Part shown: piece by piece, positions 18,557-27,702 of the stretch
How positions within the stretch are numbered: the first letter of the stretch is position 1
How the letters are laid out: every line of letters begins with the position of its first letter
DNA from: Vitreoscilla filiformis
GTDB lineage: Bacteria > Pseudomonadota > Gammaproteobacteria > Burkholderiales > Burkholderiaceae_C
Length of the DNA: 64,000 bases
Direction: 5' to 3'
Assembly (NCBI RefSeq): GCF_002222655.1
Contig: NZ_CP022423.1
Coordinates: 2,232,001 to 2,296,000, forward strand
The notes under the pieces: model-generated
The model's database searches: none
The model's input: the letters and a program-made list of their open reading frames with translations, nothing else
What the model was told of the DNA's origin: nothing
Position numbers and translations under genes: made by a program

Positions 18557-19336
18557 ATGCTTTGTCTGCTCTCTCCTGCCAAGTCTCTGGACTACGAAAG
18601 CGCCATCGCGCCCGAAGTGCTGGCGTTGGCCACCTTGCCATCGTTCGTGCCGCAGTCGGCGGCGCTGGTGGAGGTGTTGCGTGGCCACACCCCGGCGCAG
18701 TTGGCGGCGCTGATGTCGCTTTCCGACCCGCTGGCCCAGCTCAACGTGGCGCGCTATCAACTGTGGCGCCCCGAATTCACCGATGACAACAGCCGCCCGG
18801 CGGTTTTCGCCTTCAATGGCGATGTGTATGAAGGGCTGGAGGCGGCCAGCCTGTCGGTTGAGCAACTGACGTGGGCGCAGCAGCATGTGCTGATCCTGTC
18901 CGGGCTGTATGGCGTGTTGCGTCCGTTGGATCGCCTGCAACCCTATCGGCTGGAGATGGGCACGCGCTTGGCCACGCCGCAGGCCAAAGATCTGTATGGC
19001 TACTGGGGCGAGCGGCCAGCGCAGTTCATCAACGACCAGCAAGCGGGCGATGCGGCGCCTGTGGTGGTGAACTTGGCGTCACAGGAGTATTTCAAGGCCG
19101 TCAAACGCAAGGTGTTGCGTGCGCGGGTGGTGGAGTGTGTGTTTGAGGATTGGAAGTCCGGCCAGTGGAAGGTGATCAGCTTTCACGCCAAGCGTGCCCG
19201 AGGCTTGATGGCCCGCCACCTCATCACCCACCGCATCGACCATCCCGACGGGCTGGACAGCTTCGACGCCGAAGGCTGGGCCTTCGCGCCCGCTGCCTCC
19301 GAAGCTGACCGGCGCGTGTTCCGTCGCCGCTTGTAA
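18557..19336 (+). CDS. yaaA: Peroxide stress protein YaaA (DUF328/UPF0246)
   Basis: The product has 259 residues. The start at 18557 gives the family's invariant beginning MLCLLSPAKSLDYES. Other hallmarks are PAVFAFNGDVYEGLEA, ILSGLYGVLRPLDRLQPYRLEM, NLASQEYFKAV and FHAKRARGLMARH. In E. coli the protein limits DNA and protein damage under peroxide stress by reducing intracellular unincorporated iron. It follows the esterase gene by 17 bp, likely in the same transcription unit. Lengths and motifs are those of an intact protein. Confidence 0.93.
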   Translation: MLCLLSPAKSLDYESAIAPEVLALATLPSFVPQSAALVEVLRGHTPAQLAALMSLSDPLAQLNVARYQLWRPEFTDDNSRPAVFAFNGDVYEGLEAASLSVEQLTWAQQHVLILSGLYGVLRPLDRLQPYRLEMGTRLATPQAKDLYGYWGERPAQFINDQQAGDAAPVVVNLASQEYFKAVKRKVLRARVVECVFEDWKSGQWKVISFHAKRARGLMARHLITHRIDHPDGLDSFDAEGWAFAPAASEADRRVFRRRL

Positions 19337-19364
19337 TTGTTGACTAAAAAATTCAACAAACAAC

Positions 19365-19393
19365 TTGCGCTGAGCTTTGTACCTCGCCATAAT
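19365..19393 (+). promoter_or_regulatory. Sigma-70-type promoter of tRNA-Val
   Basis: A -35-like TTGCGC (19365-19370) and a -10-like CATAAT (19388-19393) are separated by 17 bp and lie 19 bp before the mature 5' end of the tRNA. Confidence 0.6.
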
Positions 19394-19412
19394 AAGAGCT
19401 TCAGCAAACGAC

Positions 19413-19489
19413 AGGCGCGTAGCTCAGTTGGTTAGAGCACCACCTTGACATGGTGGGGGTCGTTGGTTCGAATCCAATCGCGCCTACCA
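19413..19489 (+). tRNA. tRNA-Val (anticodon GAC)
   Basis: The 77-nt cloverleaf closes fully. The acceptor stem AGGCGCG pairs with CGCGCCT, followed by A and an encoded CCA. The D arm is GCTC-AGTTGGTTA-GAGC. The anticodon stem CCACC/GGTGG holds the loop TTGACAT, giving anticodon GAC. The T arm GTTGG-TTCGAAT-CCAAT is standard. It marks the edge between the rec block and an accessory region. Confidence 0.97.
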
Positions 19490-19495
19490 AATTCC

Positions 19496-19529
19496 AAACC
19501 CCTTGCAGGTGATCTTGCAAGGGGTTTTT
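19496..19529 (+). terminator. Terminator after tRNA-Val
   Basis: A 12-bp stem, AAACCCCTTGCA against TGCAAGGGGTTT, encloses an 8-base loop and ends in a T run, seven bases after the tRNA CCA end. Confidence 0.85.
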
Positions 19530-19583
19530 GCTTTCCGGGATCGCCCTAGGAAACGCTGAGCATGCAGCATGAGAACCGCGATT

Positions 19584-20849
19584 TCATCCTGCGATGACAC
19601 GTTGCATCATGCTGATTTCTATGCCACCAAGGCCCGATCGTGCCGCTTCCTGGCGCCACTCCTTCACCGAAGAATCCACTTCCGCCAGAATTGCTTTGGC
19701 CTGATTGGTGCTCAACTGGTACAAATCCGCCTGAGCCAAGGCCATCGCGGCGTCGGGTTCTTGACTGACGCCATCCAACGTGAGTGCGTGGGCGTCCTTG
19801 TAAGGATTAGGGTTGACGTCGTAGGCTGGAGCCAATCGCCATCCTGTGGCCGTACGGATGAACCCATGGTTGCGCAAGTGATCGTCTCGATTGCCGATGC
19901 GGATGTTGAATAACACCCGGCGAAACAGTTGTTCCAGATCCGTTTTGATGTGCCCTTGAGCTCCGTGGTCGCAGAGGAACTCTGCGAGATCGAGGTAGCT
20001 GGCACCGGCTTGGCCGTCGGTGAACTCCAGTTGTGTCATGGCAGAAGCGAACATGCGCCTGTTGAAGCCGCTTCGATCAAAACGTGCTGCGCAGTAAGTA
20101 AGGTACCGGTCTGTCAGTTGAAGGCACTGGGCTTGGGGGACCCAAATCCCTGCGCGCTGTGCCAAGTTTCGGGTCACCCATTCCCAAGCGCCAACGTCGT
20201 AACGGTCTTCTTTTGCAGGAAATTTGGCGATCCACAAGCTGCCATCCATGGCGATGAAGTTCGCTTTGGGGCGAGCTCCCCCGAGTGAGGTTCCCGGCGC
20301 GATGAGCATCGCCAGCCAGCGCTCGTACTCCGGCAGGTTTTCGGCGCCCGCATCTTCGATGCGGCGACTGGCATGAGCCAATTGCCCCAGATCGGTGACA
20401 GGCGGGACGCCAAGGGTGCTGTTGTCTAAGAACGGGGTGTCATCTGCCAGACGCAAACGCAGCGCCCCCATGCGGGTTTGGTCGTGTACACCCAGCAGAA
20501 AATCGATGTCTTGCAGACGCCGAGGTTGGCGATTTTCTCGTCGGGCGGTCGCCACCTCGCGCCGTTCCATCAGCACACGCCCCCAGCGGTCGGGAGCTGA
20601 ATCCATGAAGACCCCGAAAGCCGAATTCGGGGCGGCTGGGTGCTGGGCTCCCGTGTACAAATCCAAGCGTGGATCCAGCATGAACGCGTGGGGGCTTTTC
20701 AGCCACGCACGGGTGTATTCGAAAGCGGCAGGCACATCAGTGCGGGTGCCATGTCGCCACAAGGTTCCGACTTGCGCTTGAACGCTCAATTCAGCCGCGT
20801 CCAAATGCACTTGGAACGACTCGCGAGCAGAAACTTTACGCGTCGCCAT
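19584..20849 (-). CDS. hipA: HipA-family serine/threonine kinase toxin
   Basis: The product has 421 residues from the ATG at 20849, which follows hipB with a 14-bp overlap. It has the HipA N-terminal domain (FGVFMDSAPDRWGRVLM), the glycine-rich loop TSLGGARPKANF, the catalytic loop GNRDDHLRNHGF and the metal-binding LAPAYDV motif. All residues expected for kinase activity are present. HipA kinases of this fold inactivate aminoacyl-tRNA synthetases and slow growth; the target here is unknown. Toxin and antitoxin appear cotranscribed with the antitoxin first, as in classical hipBA. The module lies between tRNA-Val and the disrupted membrane-protein gene. Confidence 0.88.
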   Translation of the reverse strand: MATRKVSARESFQVHLDAAELSVQAQVGTLWRHGTRTDVPAAFEYTRAWLKSPHAFMLDPRLDLYTGAQHPAAPNSAFGVFMDSAPDRWGRVLMERREVATARRENRQPRRLQDIDFLLGVHDQTRMGALRLRLADDTPFLDNSTLGVPPVTDLGQLAHASRRIEDAGAENLPEYERWLAMLIAPGTSLGGARPKANFIAMDGSLWIAKFPAKEDRYDVGAWEWVTRNLAQRAGIWVPQAQCLQLTDRYLTYCAARFDRSGFNRRMFASAMTQLEFTDGQAGASYLDLAEFLCDHGAQGHIKTDLEQLFRRVLFNIRIGNRDDHLRNHGFIRTATGWRLAPAYDVNPNPYKDAHALTLDGVSQEPDAAMALAQADLYQLSTNQAKAILAEVDSSVKEWRQEAARSGLGGIEISMMQRVIAG

Positions 20850-21165
20850 GCTGGCTCCCGGTTGGGTGACGCAGCGAGGGCTCCAGCTCAAGGTCTTGCA
20901 GCTTGCGGCCAAGCACATCGTCCTGAGCGAGCAAATCCAGATCACGGTCGAGGCCCAGCACGCGCAGTGCTCGCAGGTACGTGCCCAAAGCGATGGTGGG
21001 TTCTCCTTTTTCTAGGCGGTGCAGCGTGTCCCGAGAAATGGCCATGCGTTCAGCCATTTGCATCGCAGAAATTTTTCGCCGAAGCCGGGCCAAGCGCAGC
21101 CGGTGGCCAAGCGCAGCCATTTGTCGTTCAGCCGCAGGGAAGGGACGTTGAAATGATCGGCCCAT
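20836..21165 (-). CDS. hipB: HipB-like XRE-family antitoxin/repressor
   Basis: The product has 109 residues. The ATG at 21165 (MGRSFQRPF) is preferred to one at 21195 because the inverted-repeat operator lies immediately upstream of it. An XRE helix-turn-helix spans roughly residues 20-75: LGHRLRLARLRRKISAMQMAERMAISRDTLHRLEKGEP contains the typical A-x-x-x-x-S-R-x-T-L-x-R-x-E-x-G core. It should bind HipA and repress its own operon through the operator at 21169-21215. The 3' end overlaps the hipA start. Confidence 0.85.
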   Translation of the reverse strand: MGRSFQRPFPAAERQMAALGHRLRLARLRRKISAMQMAERMAISRDTLHRLEKGEPTIALGTYLRALRVLGLDRDLDLLAQDDVLGRKLQDLELEPSLRHPTGSQHGDA

Positions 21166-21168
21166 GAT

Positions 21169-21215
21169 GTCTGATATTCCATGCAAAAAAGGCACAGATG
21201 TCCAGAATATCAGAC
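21169..21215. promoter_or_regulatory. Candidate hipBA operator (perfect 11-bp inverted repeat)
   Basis: GTCTGATATTC at 21169-21179 and GAATATCAGAC at 21205-21215 are exact inverse copies, 25 bp apart, directly upstream of hipB. The centre-to-centre distance of 36 bp would suit two repressor dimers or a looped complex. Autoregulation is inferred from the hipBA paradigm. Confidence 0.7.
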
Positions 21216-21252
21216 GTTCAAACTGAAAAAACAGCAGCGGTGCAAAGGGCGT

Positions 21253-21783
21253 TTACTTCTGCCAACTCACCGGCAAACCCTGGCGCCGAGCGGCGTAGTT
21301 GTTGCCGAGTTCGGTCAAGTTGGCGCCAAAGTCACTCAGGGCGCGTTGCTGCGGGTCGGGGCGCAGGGCGAACCAGTTGTCACGCAGGAAGTTGTGCAGC
21401 GGCCGGGTTTCCTCAAAAAAGTCGCTGGGGAATGTGATGAGCTGGAAGGCCGTTTCGAAGTCGATGGCCCCGAAGCGAATCAGCGTGCCCAATTCTTCGT
21501 AAAACTGGTGGATGGCACGAAAGTCCTTCAGCTCGGGGGCGGTGTACATCGCCGAACCGGTTTTGTAGCGGGTCAGCATCTCAGCGGGGTCAAACTTCTT
21601 GGTACGGTAGTCGGCCAGAAAGCGCTCCGTGACTTCCTCAATCTCGTGGTAACGCTTGAGAAACTCCCCGAAGGACGCATAGGACGTGACCTGCTTGACC
21701 CGTGCCGCCCGCGTCTCCGTCCGGGTGGCATGGGCAAATTCCAGCAGGCTCCACGCCGCGCCGCCCACGGTGGAAAGACCTGA
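21253..21783 (-). pseudogene. 3' part of a membrane-anchored protein gene split by the transposon
   Basis: This is the C-terminal ~175 codons of a gene whose 5' end lies at 32314-32402, beyond the transposon. The frame now runs on into transposon sequence to 21897, giving a hybrid open frame. The residual protein is mostly helical with acidic and aromatic residues (FLKRYHEIEEVTERFLADYR, then FEEL-like stretches); I do not recognise the family with confidence, and a DUF4760-like identity is only a guess. Removing the transposon and one copy of CCTGA restores exactly 205 codons. Position 21253 lies 38 bp from the hipBA operator, so the intact gene preceded hipBA on the same strand. Confidence 0.8.
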
Positions 21784-21811
21784 TGTCATTTTCAGAAGAC
21801 GACCGCACCAA
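21784..21811 (+). repeat. Left terminal inverted repeat of the tni transposon
   Basis: The 28 bases starting TGTCATTTTCAGAAGACGAC match the inverse complement of the right end except for one base at position 21 (C here, T at the right end). Target-site copy CCTGA adjoins it on the outside. Confidence 0.95.
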
Positions 21812-21995
21812 ACATCAGAAGCCGATTGCACTATGCCGGTGAAAGAAAAAAACTGGCCAAATTCAGTACGAGCTAAGCCTGCCTGTAGGGTCTCCACCGG
21901 CCAAGCCGAGTACCTCGGCCAGGATCGAGCTTGGCGTTGATTTCATTGGGTGCTGTCAGATAGGGCCTTGCTCTCATCGCACAACCTGATAAGAT

Positions 21996-22009
21996 AGTAA
22001 TAAATTACT
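21996..22009. promoter_or_regulatory. Candidate TetR operator upstream of the efflux cassette
   Basis: AGTAAT-AA-ATTACT is a perfect palindrome 10 bp before the regulator's first possible start. TetR-family repressors commonly bind such sites over their own promoter. The assignment is inference. Confidence 0.5.
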
Positions 22010-22019
22010 TTCTTTTGGA

Positions 22020-22634
22020 TTGGCGATGAGCGAACACCCTAAGCACCTTCCGGCTGATGAACGGCGAGCGGCCACCGTAGAGGCGGTGATCAACCTGGCG
22101 GCTGAGCAGAATCCCAGCGACATCACCACCACGGCGATCGCGCAGCGCATGGGCCTGACCCAAGGCGCGCTGTTCCGGCATTTCCCCACCAAGGATGCCA
22201 TTCTCGAAGCAGTGATGACGTGGGTAGCTGAGCGTCTTCTTTCCCGAGTAGACAAGGCGGCCCAGAACATCACTTCTCCTCTTGCCGCGCTGGAAGCGGT
22301 CTTCATGGCTCATATCGACTTCGTTTCCGAGCATCCAGGCGTGCCACGGATGCTCTTCGGAGAGTTGCAGCGGCCCGGAGAAACACTCCCTAAAAGGATG
22401 GTTCAGACCTTGATTCAGCGGTACGGAGAACGCTTGCGCCATCTGCTGGAGAGGGGCAAGGCGATAGGCGAGCTTAATGCCAGCCTCGATATCGAGGCTG
22501 CCTCGGTATCGTTCATCGGCTCCATCCAGGGCTTGGTGATGCAGTCGCTCATCGCGGGTGACGCCGCTCGCATCCGTCGCGATGCCTCTGGTGTTTTTGC
22601 AATCTATCGTCGTGGCATTGGGAGTGCGTCATGA
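22020..22634 (+). CDS. TetR/AcrR-family transcriptional regulator
   Basis: The product has 204 residues, or 202 if the second ATG at 22026 is used; neither has a strong ribosome-binding site. The N-terminal TetR helix-turn-helix is clear: ITTTAIAQRMGLTQGALFRHFPTKDAI at about 36-62. The C-terminal ligand domain is generic for the AcrR group. It is the first gene of the transposon's cargo, overlaps the next gene by ATGA, and probably represses the whole efflux cassette until a substrate binds. The inducer is unknown. Confidence 0.9.
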   Translation: MAMSEHPKHLPADERRAATVEAVINLAAEQNPSDITTTAIAQRMGLTQGALFRHFPTKDAILEAVMTWVAERLLSRVDKAAQNITSPLAALEAVFMAHIDFVSEHPGVPRMLFGELQRPGETLPKRMVQTLIQRYGERLRHLLERGKAIGELNASLDIEAASVSFIGSIQGLVMQSLIAGDAARIRRDASGVFAIYRRGIGSAS

Positions 22635-23783
22635 AATTTCCACGTCTACAACGCCGCACATTGGCCCTGGTCGCCGTCATCATTCCACTTCTACTGCTTT
22701 TCATCTATGTTGCTTTGCGTTCAGGGCCGTTGGCTCCTGTTGCAGCTACTGTCAGCACGGTAGAGTCCCGCTCCGTTGCCCCAGCATTAGCTGGTATAGG
22801 GACAGTGCAAGCGCGCTTTACTTACAAAATCGGCCCCACCGTTGCCGGGCGCGTCAAACGCTTGGATGTGCATGTCGGCGATACCGTTAAAGCAGGGCAA
22901 GTGCTCGGTGAAATGGATGCGGTGGACCTGGACGATCGCATCAGCGCTCAGCAGGCTGCAATCAAGAGTTCCGAAGCTGCACTTCGACAGGCTGCTGCCA
23001 AAGAAACTTTCGCGCAGACACAGGCCACACGCTATGAGCAGCTTTTATCGGTGCGTGGCACCAGCGAAGAAACGGTAGTCACCAAACGGCAAGAACTGGC
23101 TGTGGCGAGCGCGGCATTGGTCGCCTCGCGAGAAGATATCGCGCGTCTGCGCGCAGAGTTGGAAGCGCTCCGCGCTCAACGCGGAAACTTGAGGTTAGTG
23201 GCACCGGTTGCCGGACTGGTCGCAGCACGCGATGCAGACCCTGGCACCACGGTGGTGGCGGGGCAAGCGGTAATCGAAGTAATTGACACCGCAAGCCTGT
23301 GGGTTGATACACGCTTTGATCAAATCAGTGCCGAGGGACTGGCTACAGGGCTTCCAGCCAAGATTGTTCTGAGATCACGGCGATCTCAGGCTGTGGCGGG
23401 ACACGTATTGCGCATCGAGCCTCCGCGCCGATGCAGTGACTGAGGAAACCCTGGCAAAAATCGTTTTCAACGCGCCTCCAGTACCACTTCCACCATTGGG
23501 TGAGTTGGCGGAGGTGACTGTGCAACTGGGCGAATTGCCTGCCGCGCCGACCATCTCCAATGCCGCAATTCGGACAGTCGATGGAAAACGCGGTGTATGG
23601 AAGCTGGTTGAAGGAGGTTTGACTTTCACTCCGGTCGTGCTGGGCCGCTCCAGTCTTGATGGCCTGGTTCAGGTAGTTGAGGGCTTGAGCGTTGGCGATC
23701 AGGTCGTGCTCTACAGCGAAAAGACACTCAGCGCCAAGAGTCGGATTAACATCGTCGATCGTCTGCCAGGAGTCTCACCGTGA
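22631..23783 (+). pseudogene. HlyD/DevB-like membrane fusion protein, frameshifted
   Basis: The first 270 codons encode an N-terminal membrane anchor (ALVAVIIPLLLLFIYVAL), a lipoyl-like half motif (GPTVAGRVKRLDVHVGDTV), a coiled-coil hairpin and a second lipoyl half (RLVAPVAGLVAARDADPG). The frame then stops at 23443. The remainder (ADAVTEETLAKIVF onward to INIVDRLPG) continues in another frame to 23783. Deleting one C near 23420 would join the halves into a protein of about 383 residues. MFPs link an inner-membrane ABC pump to a TolC-type channel. Either the gene is broken or the read has an inserted base. Confidence 0.8.
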
Positions 23784-24984
23784 TCAGCCTGGCCGGACGC
23801 GACATCCTTCATGCCTGGGGTAAATTCATCTTTACGGGCATTGGCTTGGGCCTGTTGATTGGCGTCACGCTGACCATGGCGGGTGTGTATCGCGGCATGG
23901 TCCGATGACGGTAAGGTGTTTGCTGGACAACAGTGGTGCCAACTTGTGGGTGGTACAGAAAGACACCCTGGGCCCTTATGCCGAGTCTTCCAGCATCCCT
24001 GATGACCTGTGGCGCAGCATCCGCACTCTGCCGGGCGTGGCAGAGGCCGCCAATGTGACCTACCTGACCATGCAGGTCGGAAGAGGTGAAAAAGATGTTC
24101 GTGCCATGGTCGTGGGCATCGCGGCAGGCGAACCGGGAACATCAGGCTGGCCACCTCAATTGGTCGCGGGACGCCAGATTACGCGTGGCCACTATGAGGC
24201 GGTAGCGGACATCGCCACAGGGTTTCGGCTGGGCGATGAGGTGAAGATTCGCCGCAACCATTACACAGTCGTTGGCCTGACCCGCCGCATGGTTTCCTCC
24301 AGTGGCGATCCGATGGTGTTTATCCCACTCAAGGATGCGCAAGAAGCGCAATTCCTCAAAGACAACGATGCCATCCTGATGCAGCGTCGCCGCACCGAAG
24401 CCAATCCGGTTTTCAACCGCCCCGGCGTGCCCGGTCTGCTCGATGCTGTGATTGCCTCACAAACCAGCAACAACTCGGTGAATGCCGTGCTGGTTCGTAT
24501 CCAACCCGAATACTCTCCACAGGAGGTGGCCGAACCGATACGACGCTGGAAGCGGCTCACGGTTTATGACCGCGCACAGATGGAAGAGATTTTGGTAGGC
24601 AAACTCATTGCCACATCCGCCAAGCAAATCGCCATGTTTCTGGTGATTCTGGCTGTGGTCAGCGCCGCCATCGTGGCATTCATCATCTACACCCTGACCA
24701 TGGACAAAATTCGCGAAATCGCGGTGCTCAAGCTCATCGGCACACGCAACCGCACCATTGCGGGAATGATCTTGCAGCAGGCGTTGGTACTTGGGGTCAT
24801 CGGTTTTGTCGTTGGCAAGATCACGGCTACCTTCGCTGCACCCTTGTTTCCCAAATACGTATTGCTGATGCCCATCGATTCAATCTTGGGTTTCTTCGCG
24901 GTGATGGTTATTTGTGTGCTGGCCAGCGTTGTCGCCATCCGTATGGCACTGAAGGTCGATCCGGCCGAAGCGATTGGAGGCTGA
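23780..24984 (+). pseudogene. ABC transporter permease (DevC/MacB-like), frameshifted near the N-terminus
   Basis: A GTG at 23780, overlapping the MFP stop, begins ISLAGRDILHAWGKFIFTG, a typical FtsX-like permease start with its first membrane segment. That frame ends at 23908. The rest is intact from about 23905 to 24984, with a periplasmic domain, three C-terminal membrane segments (near IAMFLVILAVVSAAIVAFII and beyond) and FtsX-family motifs. Removing one C near 23902 and one T near 23917 would give the continuous reading MVDDGKVLLDNSGANLWVVQ, which looks like the natural family sequence. Hence two +1 changes within about 20 bp. Confidence 0.8.
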
Positions 24985-24986
24985 AC

Positions 24987-25697
24987 ATGACGGCAAAAGG
25001 CATTCACATCGAAGGCTTGAGCAAGCGTTACGGAGAGAGAGACACTGCGGTTCTCGCCTTGAAGAACGTGAACATGCAGGTTGCGCCGGGCGAGGTGGTT
25101 GGCCTGATCGGCCCTTCCGGTTCCGGCAAGAGCACGTTGCTCAAGTGCCTGGGAGCCGTGATTGACCCCACCGCCGGTCGCATGGTGCTGGGAAACGAGG
25201 TGATTTTCGACGATGAATGGAAAGTGCGCGACCTGCGGGCTTTGCGCCGCGACAAGATCGGTTTCGTGTTTCAAGCGCCGTACCTGATCCCGTTTCTCGA
25301 TGTCACCGATAACGTGGCGCTCTTGCCGATGCTCGCGGGTGCCGGCAATGACGATGCGCGAAAACGCGCGCTCGAACTGCTCACCGCTCTGGATGTGCAG
25401 CACCGCGCCAAGGCCATGCCGTCACAACTCTCAGGCGGAGAACAGCAACGCGTGGCTATTGCTCGCGGCTTGGTCAATCGACCACCAGTGATCCTGGCTG
25501 ATGAACCAACGGCACCGCTGGATTCGGTGCGTGCGATGTCTGTCATCCGCATCCTCAACGACATGGCTCGGCGTTTTGAAACCGCCGTCATCGTCGTCAC
25601 GCACGACGAAAAAATCATCCCGACGTTCAAGCGCATTTACCATATCCGCGATGGCGTCACTCACGAGGAAGCGGGTGAAGGGCGCAGTTTTGAATGA
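24987..25697 (+). CDS. ABC transporter ATP-binding protein (DevA/LolD-like)
   Basis: The product has 236 residues with a GGAGG ribosome-binding site before the ATG. All ABC ATPase motifs are intact: Walker A GPSGSGKST, Q-loop VFQAPYLIPF, signature LSGGEQQRVAIARGL, Walker B VILADEPTAPLDS and switch histidine VVTHD. The family is the MacB/LolD/DevA group that pairs with FtsX-like permeases, as found here upstream. It would power export with the MFP and the outer-membrane factor. Unlike its two upstream partners it has no frameshift. Confidence 0.92.
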   Translation: MTAKGIHIEGLSKRYGERDTAVLALKNVNMQVAPGEVVGLIGPSGSGKSTLLKCLGAVIDPTAGRMVLGNEVIFDDEWKVRDLRALRRDKIGFVFQAPYLIPFLDVTDNVALLPMLAGAGNDDARKRALELLTALDVQHRAKAMPSQLSGGEQQRVAIARGLVNRPPVILADEPTAPLDSVRAMSVIRILNDMARRFETAVIVVTHDEKIIPTFKRIYHIRDGVTHEEAGEGRSFE

Positions 25698-25742
25698 CTG
25701 CGCCACTCGTTATCGATGTCGCTGAAAAAAGAAGGGGGTCTC

Positions 25743-26204
25743 ATGAACAGCACTAAAAAACCGTTCCTGGTCATTTCCGCCGTGCTTTTCACGGTGATGA
25801 CCATATCAGCCACCCCTGTCGGCGCGCAGACGGAAAAACCCGCAAAGCCGATGGCACTACGCGGTGTGATGGACAAATTAGGCCGCGACATGCAGGCCAT
25901 TACAGGCGCAATTTCCAAGGAAGAGTGGGCGGTGGTTGTCGAGTTGGCTCCGAAGATTGCCAACCACGCAGAGCCTCCCGTCGCGGAAAAAATGCGCATT
26001 CTTGCTTGGCTCGGAACCGATGCTGGGAAGTTTCGCAGCCACGATGGGCAGACGCACGAATCTGCTACTGCTATGGGCGACGCAGCCAAGCGTGGTGATG
26101 GTCTAGCCGTTATCTCTGCTTTTTCGAAGGTACAACAAAGCTGCCTCGGTTGTCATCAGAGCTTCCGTAAGCCGTTCATGGAGCATTTTTATGAAAACCG
26201 ATGA
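25743..26204 (+). CDS. Periplasmic c-type cytochrome, cytochrome c'-like
   Basis: The product has 153 residues; an AAGGGGG ribosome-binding site precedes the ATG at 25743. A signal peptide (residues 1 to about 28, ending near VGAQ) directs export. The body is helical, and a single CLGCH haem-attachment motif lies near the C-terminus followed by QSFRKPF. A C-terminal CxxCH with a following FR is the cytochrome c' arrangement, which uses a four-helix bundle to bind NO or carry electrons. A cytochrome between the ATPase and outer-membrane factor genes of an efflux cassette is unusual. Function in this operon is unknown. Confidence 0.8.
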   Translation: MNSTKKPFLVISAVLFTVMTISATPVGAQTEKPAKPMALRGVMDKLGRDMQAITGAISKEEWAVVVELAPKIANHAEPPVAEKMRILAWLGTDAGKFRSHDGQTHESATAMGDAAKRGDGLAVISAFSKVQQSCLGCHQSFRKPFMEHFYENR

Positions 26205-27702
26205 CCTGACTTGCACAGGCCAATGCACGAAACCCAGTCAATGGCCGGCCAGAGCCCTGACATCTCTCGCACTTGTTGGTTTGTTGGCTGGTTGTGCGGT
26301 CGGGCCTGACTTCAAACGCCCCGAAGCGCCGACTACATCTAATTACACCGTTGCCACCATGCCAGCGCAAACCGCCTCGGCCGCAATCCTTTTGGGGGAG
26401 GTGCAAACCCTCCGGGTCGGTCGGGAGGTCAGTTTGGAATGGTGGCACAGCCTGGGGTCATCCAGACTCGATGCACTGATTGCACTGGCTTTACAAAACA
26501 GTCCAACGTTAGCCTCTGCAAAATCGACGCTGCTGCAGGCGCAGGAGCTTCATGCTGCGCAAGCGGGATCAACGCGCTACCCCCAAGTCGATGCGAATAT
26601 CGGTGCGCAACGCCAACGGATGAGCCCCAGCGGTCTCGGACTGGCCGGCGATGCACGTGAGTTCAGTCTTTACAACGCCAGCGTTGGCGTGCATTACCGC
26701 CTCGACTTGGCTGGAGGGAATCGTCGTGCGTTGGAAGCGCTGGCCGCTCGTGTGGACTACCGGAGCCATGAACTGGCGGGCGCGCAACTGACCCTTGCGG
26801 CAAATATCACCACCACCGCCATTGTCCGAGCAAAACTCGCGGGTCAGCTTGCGGCCACCAAAGCGATGGTCGAAGCACAGGACGAGCAGATCAATGTCAC
26901 CCGCAAGCGGGTGCGTCTTGGTCAAGCAGCACCGGACGAGCTGCTTGCACAGCAAACGCAGACCGAACAAACTCGTTCTGGACTACCCCTTTTGCTCAAG
27001 CAACTGCAACAAAGTGAGCATCTTCTGGCCACGCTTTCCGGCCAGGCCCCTGGTGACGCGAAGGTGCCCGATTTCACTTTGGCCGAGTTCAAACTGCCCA
27101 CCGAATTGCCTCTTGTGATGCCTTCTGATCTGGTGCGCAGACGGCCTGATATTCAGGCGGCAGAAGCATTGCTCCACGCGGCGAATGCCGAATATGGGGT
27201 GGCGATCGCCAAGCTGTATCCTCAAATCAACCTCAGTGCAAACCTTGGCTCGCAAGCACTCACAACCGGGGCTCTTTTTGGCAGCAACTCTGCTGTTTGG
27301 AGTGTGCTGGGGCAGTTGACCCAGCCACTATTCAATCCGGGACTACCCGCAGAAAAACGGGCATCGCTGGCAGCATTGGATGCCGCAGCGGCAAATTATC
27401 AGGGCGTTGTGCTCGACGCTCTGCGCAACGTGGCGGACACATTGAGCGCACTGGAGCACGATGCACAGGCATTGAGTTCACTCGCGCTTGCAGACTCAAC
27501 TGCACAGTCTTCCCTTGAATCCACTGGGCGTCAGTATGCGCTTGGCGCAGCCAGCTACACGCAATTGCTGATTGCAAGGCAGCAGGCTCAACAAAGTAGC
27601 ATTGCCTTGGTCGCAGCGCAGGCGCAACGGCTTGCTGATAGTGCCGCACTATTTCAGGCGATGGGTGGAGGTTATGATGGATTGAAGGTCAAGCCTTACT
27701 GA
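26191..27702 (+). CDS. Outer-membrane efflux lipoprotein (NodT/TolC family)
   Basis: The product has 503 residues. The lipobox LLAGCAVGPDFKRP near residue 35 and the GPDFKRP sequence after it are diagnostic of the NodT/OprM group. Two repeats of the outer-membrane efflux domain follow, with the family motif LVRRRPDIQAAEALLHAANAEYG cut here as VRRRPDIQAAE. It would form the outer-membrane channel for the MFP/ABC pump. It overlaps the cytochrome gene by 14 bp. Its stop region overlaps the tail of tniR on the opposite strand by 14 bp, so cargo and tni module are packed end to end. Confidence 0.92.
   Translation: MKTDDLTCTGQCTKPSQWPARALTSLALVGLLAGCAVGPDFKRPEAPTTSNYTVATMPAQTASAAILLGEVQTLRVGREVSLEWWHSLGSSRLDALIALALQNSPTLASAKSTLLQAQELHAAQAGSTRYPQVDANIGAQRQRMSPSGLGLAGDAREFSLYNASVGVHYRLDLAGGNRRALEALAARVDYRSHELAGAQLTLAANITTTAIVRAKLAGQLAATKAMVEAQDEQINVTRKRVRLGQAAPDELLAQQTQTEQTRSGLPLLLKQLQQSEHLLATLSGQAPGDAKVPDFTLAEFKLPTELPLVMPSDLVRRRPDIQAAEALLHAANAEYGVAIAKLYPQINLSANLGSQALTTGALFGSNSAVWSVLGQLTQPLFNPGLPAEKRASLAALDAAAANYQGVVLDALRNVADTLSALEHDAQALSSLALADSTAQSSLESTGRQYALGAASYTQLLIARQQAQQSSIALVAAQAQRLADSAALFQAMGGGYDGLKVKPY

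Noticed and set aside
21253..21897. A 214-residue gene spanning the left transposon end
   Set aside because: The frame crosses the terminal inverted repeat at 21784. Its first 36 codons are transposon sequence; the real 5' end of the gene lies at 32314-32402.
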